From contig JAADCW010000126.1 in NCBI GenBank assembly GCA_013154225.1, forward strand, positions 1 through 9,819: a stretch of 9,819 bases of DNA. The letters run 5' to 3'. Source of the stretch: Chloroflexota bacterium (GTDB lineage Bacteria > Chloroflexota > Anaerolineae > Anaerolineales > DRMV01). How positions within the stretch are numbered: position 1 is the first letter of the stretch; every line of letters begins with the position of its first letter. The notes beneath the pieces were generated by a model. That model was not told where the DNA came from and did not search any database. It saw nothing but the letters and a program-made list of their open reading frames with translations. Both the position numbers and the translations under genes were made by a program. This document shows positions 5,952 to 9,819 of the stretch, piece by piece.

Positions 5952-7193
5952 ATGGAACTACGAGGTAGTAAATGGAGTATGCGTAAACGGCGTCGGCGGA
6001 GCAATCCCTGGCGCATTGTGGTGTTGGCGCTGTTGATTGGCGCGATGATTTACGTCAATCAAGTTGTCGTGCCAGAGGTGCCCAAGCCTTTTGTGCCGAC
6101 CCCGACGCCAACCACCAACCCTGAGGCTTATCTCACCAAAGCCGAAGAGGCCTTCAAGGCCGGTCAGTTGACCGAGGCCATTCAGGCTTATCAGCAGGCC
6201 ATTTTGCACGACCCTGACAACCCTTCCCTGCATGTGGCTTTGGCGCGAGTGCAACTTTTGGCTGGCCAATACGAAGCCGCGTTGACCAGCGCAGAAAATG
6301 CTTTGTTGCTCAACCCCGACTATGCAATGGCCCACGCGCTGCGCGGCTACGCCCTTTACAAACTGGGCGATACCGTGCAGGCGCAAACCGCGCTTCAGCG
6401 CGCGCTGGAACTGGACCCCAACAACGCGCTCGCGCACGCGTTCCTGGCCGAGATTTACGCGGATCAGCAACTTTACCCCAAAGCCGATGAAGAAATCCGT
6501 AAGGCTTTGGCCTTGGCCCCAGGCGATTTGGAAGTGCGGCAGATTTACGGCTACATCTTGTTTTCCGAGAGTTACTACGACCGCGCCATTGAGGAATACA
6601 AAGCCGCTCTGGCCATCAACCCTAACATCCCCAGCCTGCACATTACTTTGGGGCTGCTCTATCGGGCTCAGGGCAAATACGGCGAGGCCATTGACGAATT
6701 TCTCAAGGCCAACGCCCTCAACCCAACCGACCCCATGCCCGACGCTTACATTGCAACCACGTATGCCACTCAAGGCGAATATGGCCGCGCCCTGCAATAT
6801 GCGGCCAAAGCCGCGGAAGAAGCGCCGGGTGACCCCTACATGCACGGCAACTATGGTTTGATGCTTTACAAAAACGGCAAATATGCCGAGGCTGTCAAGG
6901 AACTCGGCTTGGCTGTGCACGGCGGCGAAACCGAAGATGGCGTGTTGGTCAAAGGCTTGCCGCTGGATTACGGCCGCGTGGCAGATTATTACAGCGTATA
7001 TGGCTTGGCTTTGGTCAAGATTGGCCGTTGTGACGAGGCCATTCCGGTGTTCCAGGCGATTTTGGCCGGGGTTCCCACCGATGAGGTGGCGGTTTATAAC
7101 GCGCATCAAGGCTTGAGCATGTGCGCGGCACAGACTGAGGAAACCCCAACCCCTGAAGGAACAGGAACACCTGAAGCCACGCCGACGCCGTAG
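5952..7193 (+). CDS. Single-pass membrane protein with extracytoplasmic TPR array (first of tandem pair)
   Basis: A 413-aa protein: very basic N-terminus (RKRRRR, 11-16), one TM helix (about 22-40), Pro-Thr linker (49-55), then a TPR array from about 59 to 326 in a regular 34-residue rhythm with classic NP/DP-N/D turns (eight or so repeats). A less regular C-terminal region follows with two Cys (in GRCDEA and LSMCAA), ending in the Pro-Thr tail TPTPEGTGTPEATPTP. The positive-inside rule places the TPR domain outside the cytoplasmic membrane. TPRs bind peptides or proteins, so a scaffolding role at the cell surface is likely; the partner is unknown. ATG 5952 was chosen because the paralogue at 7255 also starts MELRG and because the upstream TTG and ATG codons (5916, 5940, 5943) lie inside the promoter hexamers. 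There is no Shine-Dalgarno, consistent with leaderless translation. A 61-nt gap separates it from the second copy. Confidence 0.88.
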   Translation: MELRGSKWSMRKRRRRSNPWRIVVLALLIGAMIYVNQVVVPEVPKPFVPTPTPTTNPEAYLTKAEEAFKAGQLTEAIQAYQQAILHDPDNPSLHVALARVQLLAGQYEAALTSAENALLLNPDYAMAHALRGYALYKLGDTVQAQTALQRALELDPNNALAHAFLAEIYADQQLYPKADEEIRKALALAPGDLEVRQIYGYILFSESYYDRAIEEYKAALAINPNIPSLHITLGLLYRAQGKYGEAIDEFLKANALNPTDPMPDAYIATTYATQGEYGRALQYAAKAAEEAPGDPYMHGNYGLMLYKNGKYAEAVKELGLAVHGGETEDGVLVKGLPLDYGRVADYYSVYGLALVKIGRCDEAIPVFQAILAGVPTDEVAVYNAHQGLSMCAAQTEETPTPEGTGTPEATPTP

Positions 7194-7254
7194 GGGGAAC
7201 GCCTCGGGGTTGGTTTGGCCGTGGCCTGCCGCGCCCCAAGACGACGAGTAGATT

Positions 7255-8682
7255 ATGGAACTCCGTGGTGACGACATCCATTTCGATGCCCGCAAAGCGC
7301 GTTCCCGCCCTGGACGGGTTGCGCTTTATCTGGCGCTGATTCTGTTGGGATTAGCGCTGGATTGGGCTTTAATGGTGGGGAAGATCCAGCCGCCCGATTT
7401 GTTTGCGCCAACCCCTACGCCCACGCGCAGCGCCATATCGTGGGCTGAAGAGGGCCAGGCGCAGTTCCTGGCTGGCGACCTGGAAGCCGCGATTGAGGCT
7501 TACAAAATGGCCACGCGGCTGGACCCGCGCAACGGGAAACTGTGGGCGGAACTGGCGCGCATTCAGGTGTATTCTTCTGCGCTGCTTCCCACCGATGCCC
7601 AAAAGTTTGTGCGGCGTCAGGAGGCTTTGGACTCAGCCGATCGCGCGGTGGAAGCCGCACCCAATGAGGCGTTGACCCACGCTGTTCGGGCCTTCGCGTT
7701 GGATTGGCTGGCCACGTCTAACCTGGCAACCGCTGAGGAATCCGACCGCTGGCTGGCCGAAGCCGAAGGCGAGGCTTCCCGCGCGTTGGTGATGTCTAAA
7801 AACGATCCTTTGGCCTTGGCCTATTATGCCGAAGTGCTGTTAGACCAGCAAAAATGGCTCCAGGCCAACCGTTTTGCCGAGCTGGCGGTGCAGTATGGCC
7901 CCGATTTGTTGGATACCCATCGGGTTTATGCCGCGGTGCTGGAAACGTTGGGGCAATATAACAACGCCATCAAGGAATATAAGGAAGCCATCCGTTTGGC
8001 CCCGAACCTGACCTTTTTCTACTTGCGTACAGGGCTAATCTACCGCCACCTGGCAGGTTCTGCCCAGGCCAGCCCGGAATATCGCACCGCGCTGTACCAA
8101 AAAGCCCTGGATTATTTTGCCCAGGCCGCGAAAATCAATCAGCGTTTGGGCATCAATGACCCCACGCCCTATATCGCCATTGCCAAAACCTATTCGCAGA
8201 TGGGTGAATTCTTTATTGCCGCGCGCAACGCGGAGCGCGCGCTGTTGATGGACCCCACCAACCCCAACACCTACGCGGAACTCGGCATCATCTACATCAA
8301 AGCCCGCAACTACGAGGGCTCGGTGCCGGTGCTCAAATGCGCGGTTGAAGGCTGTTCGCCTGAGGAAACGCAGAAAATCATTGACGACATTCGCAAACGG
8401 TTTACGGGCTTTGACGATTTGAAGGGCGTGTCAGTGCAGGCCCTGCCCCTGACCGACCGCACCGTGGGGTTCTACTACGTGAGTTACGGCTCGGTGCTGG
8501 CCGCACTGGACCGCTGTAATGAGGCCCTGCCGGTGTTGGATAAAGTGGAGCGGGCTTTTCCAAATGACCCGGTGTTGGGCGGCATTATTCGCGAAAATCG
8601 GGCTATTTGCCGCACACTGCAGACCGAAAAGACCCCCCAGCCCACCATCACGCCCCAACCCACGCCAACCCCCACGCCCTGA
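7255..8682 (+). CDS. Single-pass membrane protein with extracytoplasmic TPR array (second of tandem pair)
   Basis: A 475-aa paralogue of the preceding gene with the same layout: MELRG start, basic segment (RKARSRPGR, 13-21), TM helix (about 22-41), linker APTPTPT (51-57), TPR-like helical repeats over roughly 60-385, a Cys-containing end (LDRCNEA and AICRTL, matching the pair in the first copy) and a Pro-Thr tail (ITPQPTPTPTP). It differs by a second, unique pair, CAVEGC, and by longer, less regular repeats, for example inserted segments near LLPTDAQKF and LAGSAQASPE. The paralogy suggests tandem duplication followed by divergence, and perhaps a heteromeric complex. No terminator lies between the genes, so cotranscription is likely. 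No Shine-Dalgarno is evident before ATG 7255, as for its partner. No enzymatic motif was seen; the role is unknown. Confidence 0.88.
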   Translation: MELRGDDIHFDARKARSRPGRVALYLALILLGLALDWALMVGKIQPPDLFAPTPTPTRSAISWAEEGQAQFLAGDLEAAIEAYKMATRLDPRNGKLWAELARIQVYSSALLPTDAQKFVRRQEALDSADRAVEAAPNEALTHAVRAFALDWLATSNLATAEESDRWLAEAEGEASRALVMSKNDPLALAYYAEVLLDQQKWLQANRFAELAVQYGPDLLDTHRVYAAVLETLGQYNNAIKEYKEAIRLAPNLTFFYLRTGLIYRHLAGSAQASPEYRTALYQKALDYFAQAAKINQRLGINDPTPYIAIAKTYSQMGEFFIAARNAERALLMDPTNPNTYAELGIIYIKARNYEGSVPVLKCAVEGCSPEETQKIIDDIRKRFTGFDDLKGVSVQALPLTDRTVGFYYVSYGSVLAALDRCNEALPVLDKVERAFPNDPVLGGIIRENRAICRTLQTEKTPQPTITPQPTPTPTP

Positions 8683-8732
8683 CGGCATCACTGCAGGAAG
8701 GGCGCCTGTGTTACGCTTTTGCGCGTGCCGCG

Positions 8733-9314
8733 TTAGGGTTCGGCAGGCGCGTTCACAAAGTTCATGGCCGCGGAGAGCCCTTCTTCCCACCAGCGCAAGA
8801 TGCCCTCTACCCCGCGGGCAAAGGCAATTTGCAACACTTCCATCTCCGCGGGTGTAAAAGGCTGGAGTACGTAGTCGGCCGCATCCATGCGCCCGGGTGG
8901 GCGGCCAATACCCAGCCGCAGGCGGGGGAATTCCTGGGTGCCCAGATGCTCGATGATGGAGCGCATTCCCTTGTGCCCGCCGTGTCCCCCTTTGGGGCGG
9001 AGGCGAAGGGTGCCTAAGGGCAGATCCAAATCGTCGTAGGCCACCAGCAACTGCTCAGGCGGAATCTGATAGAAGCGCATCAGCGGGCGCACTGCACGGC
9101 CTGAAAGGTTCATATAAGTTTGGGGCTTGGCCAGGATGATTTTGCGGCCTTGATAGCGGCCATCGGCGACAAGGGCTTTGAACTGCATCCGCCGAAAGCG
9201 AAACCCCAATTGCTCGGCCAAGTGGTCGAGCAGCAGGAAGCCCGCATTGTGGCGGGTTTTGGCGTATTCGCGGCCGGGGTTCCCCAGCCCTACGATGAGA
9301 TAAGGGGCGGTCAA
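8733..9314 (-). CDS. pth: Peptidyl-tRNA hydrolase
   Basis: A 193-aa cytosolic esterase that releases tRNA from peptidyl-tRNAs dropped from ribosomes, recycling tRNA; normal length for bacterial Pth. It starts LIVGLGNPGREYAKTRHNAG, containing the Asn of NPG and the catalytic His of RHNAG. It continues with QTYMNLSGRAV (substrate-binding Met-Asn), YDDLDLPLG (catalytic-dyad Asp) and RLRLGIGRPPG. The loop normally read as GGHNG is GGHKG here, so the position of E. coli Asn114 is Lys. The start is TTG at 9314: no ATG or GTG exists in frame upstream, family homology begins three residues later, and a weak GAGG lies 5 nt upstream. It converges with the second TPR gene (50 nt between stops; no clear intrinsic terminator there) and diverges from gatC. 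Confidence 0.96.
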   Translation of the reverse strand: MTAPYLIVGLGNPGREYAKTRHNAGFLLLDHLAEQLGFRFRRMQFKALVADGRYQGRKIILAKPQTYMNLSGRAVRPLMRFYQIPPEQLLVAYDDLDLPLGTLRLRPKGGHGGHKGMRSIIEHLGTQEFPRLRLGIGRPPGRMDAADYVLQPFTPAEMEVLQIAFARGVEGILRWWEEGLSAAMNFVNAPAEP

Positions 9315-9344
9315 TTGGGCCTCACAAAAGCACGAGATGGCCTA

Positions 9345-9353
9345 ATTTTACCA
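9345..9353 (-). promoter_or_regulatory. Extended -10 promoter of pth
   Basis: On the minus strand this reads TGGTAAAAT: TGn followed by a five-of-six match to TATAAT, 30 nt before the TTG start. No good -35 is seen. It faces away from the gatC promoter, whose -10 starts only 14 bp to the right, so the two overlap. Confidence 0.6.
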
Positions 9354-9361
9354 GCCGTTTG

Positions 9362-9370
9362 TGCTACAAT
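9362..9370 (+). promoter_or_regulatory. Extended -10 promoter of gatC
   Basis: TGCTACAAT has the TGn extension and a five-of-six -10 hexamer (9365-9370). Transcription would begin near 9377, giving a leader of about 22 nt that carries the ribosome site GGAGGAG (9391-9397). No good -35 is present. Confidence 0.65.
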
Positions 9371-9399
9371 TGGGGTAATCTGCCCGTTGTGGAGGAGCC

Positions 9400-9717
9400 A
9401 TGAGCGAAGAAATCAGCCGCGAATTGTTTGACCACCTGGTAGAATTGGCGGCCTTTGAACTCTCCGAGGAAGAGGCCGACTATCTGCGGCGGGAACTCAA
9501 TAAACAACTGGACGCCATCCACGAATTGGAAGCCGTGCCCGTGGACGAGAACACGCCCATCACTTCCCACGGTGTGCCCTACACCCCCGACATCAGCGCG
9601 CCGCCGCGGGAAGACCAGTGGCAGCCTTATCCTCAGCCGGAGAAGATCCTCGCCCAGGCACCGGAAACCGAAGACGGCTACATCGTCGTCCCCGACATCC
9701 CCCACGAAACCCTGTAG
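9400..9717 (+). CDS. gatC: Asp-tRNA(Asn)/Glu-tRNA(Gln) amidotransferase subunit C
   Basis: A 105-aa small subunit of the GatCAB amidotransferase, which converts misacylated Glu-tRNA(Gln) and/or Asp-tRNA(Asn) to Gln- or Asn-tRNA. GatC stabilises GatA and wraps around its interface with GatB. The family pattern is clear: an N-terminal helix pair (LFDHLVELAAFELSEEEADY, then LNKQLDAIHELEAVPVDE, about 9-51) and a proline-rich tail (TPITSHGVPYTPD). Length is normal, and ATG 9400 is preceded by GGAGGAG. gatA does not follow directly; a terminator overlaps the stop codon, so gatA and gatB must be elsewhere. Such dispersed gat genes are known in several phyla. Confidence 0.93.
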   Translation: MSEEISRELFDHLVELAAFELSEEEADYLRRELNKQLDAIHELEAVPVDENTPITSHGVPYTPDISAPPREDQWQPYPQPEKILAQAPETEDGYIVVPDIPHETL

Positions 9718-9731
9718 GGGGATGTTTTTTT
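9695..9731 (+). terminator. Rho-independent terminator overlapping the gatC stop codon
   Basis: The 9-bp stem ACATCCCCC/GGGGGATGT (9695-9703 with 9717-9725) has a 13-nt loop and is followed by a run of seven T (9725-9731). The left arm encodes the last residues of GatC and the TAG stop ends at 9717, so terminator and gene end are fused. It makes gatC a single-gene transcript. Confidence 0.85.
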
Positions 9732-9788
9732 CTGGCTACCTGACACAAAAGTTGCGCAACAACTGGAAATCTTGTAAAACGGGTTAGC

Positions 9789-9802
9789 ATGAGATGTTAC
9801 GC
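9789..9802. repeat. 14-base repeat, copy 2 (ATGAGATGTTACGC)
   Basis: An exact copy of 3781-3794 in the same orientation, near the window's right edge. The region 9732-9819 around it shows no recognisable gene. A short palindrome GTTGCGCAAC (9751-9760) lies within it, and no convincing promoter was found. Confidence 0.35.
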
Positions 9803-9819
9803 AGGTCGCAGGCCATCCA

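Noticed and set aside
5958..7295. 445-codon minus-strand open frame
   Set aside because: Antisense to the TPR gene, whose regular 34-residue repeats prove the coding strand; no family features in the antisense product.
8702..8750. GCGCCTG/CAGGCGC inverted repeat between the second TPR gene and pth as a terminator
   Set aside because: Seven-base arms with a loop of over 30 nt, no T tract, and one arm inside pth; too weak to call.

Overview
The window looks like chromosomal DNA of a GC-rich, free-living bacterium, most likely a Chloroflexota member of the Anaerolineae type. This is inferred from protein style only: Thr-Pro linkers on single-pass TPR proteins, a lipoprotein-type BMP transporter, and a hydroxylamine-oxidoreductase-like multihaem remnant. 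No marker gene fixes the taxonomy.

Left half (175-5251, minus strand): a complete BMP-family ABC importer operon, probably for nucleosides. Transcription starts from an extended -10 promoter near 5243-5251. It runs through a lipoprotein binding protein (3869-5131), a double-NBD ATPase (2270-3760) and two overlapping permeases (1218-2273 and 227-1225), and ends at a strong hairpin terminator (175-209). The three membrane-complex genes are translationally coupled by ATGA and 8-nt overlaps. The binding-protein gene is set apart by a 108-nt spacer holding a perfect 14-bp hairpin, the usual arrangement for making more binding protein than membrane complex. At the far left edge a separate plus-strand terminator (45-74) closes a gene outside the window.

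Middle (5345-5944): a minus-strand remnant of a multihaem cytochrome c of the hydroxylamine oxidoreductase (HAO) family. Only one intact CxxCH haem site and the C-terminal domain remain, but its terminator is intact. Its upstream edge runs into two back-to-back palindromes and a near-consensus promoter that serves the next gene rightward.

Right-centre (5952-8682, plus strand): two tandem, paralogous, single-pass membrane proteins. Each has a basic N-terminus, one TM helix, a Pro-Thr linker, a long TPR array, a conserved cysteine pair and a Pro-Thr C-terminal tail. Their predicted topology puts the TPR arrays outside the membrane. The first appears to be translated from a leaderless mRNA. They are the least understood genes here and the best candidates for something new.

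Right end (8733-9731): the housekeeping genes pth (minus, TTG start) and gatC (plus), divergently transcribed from tightly interleaved extended -10 promoters. gatC ends in its own terminator, so it is not cotranscribed with gatA. The last 90 bases hold no recognisable gene, but contain a 14-base sequence also found between the binding-protein and ATPase genes.
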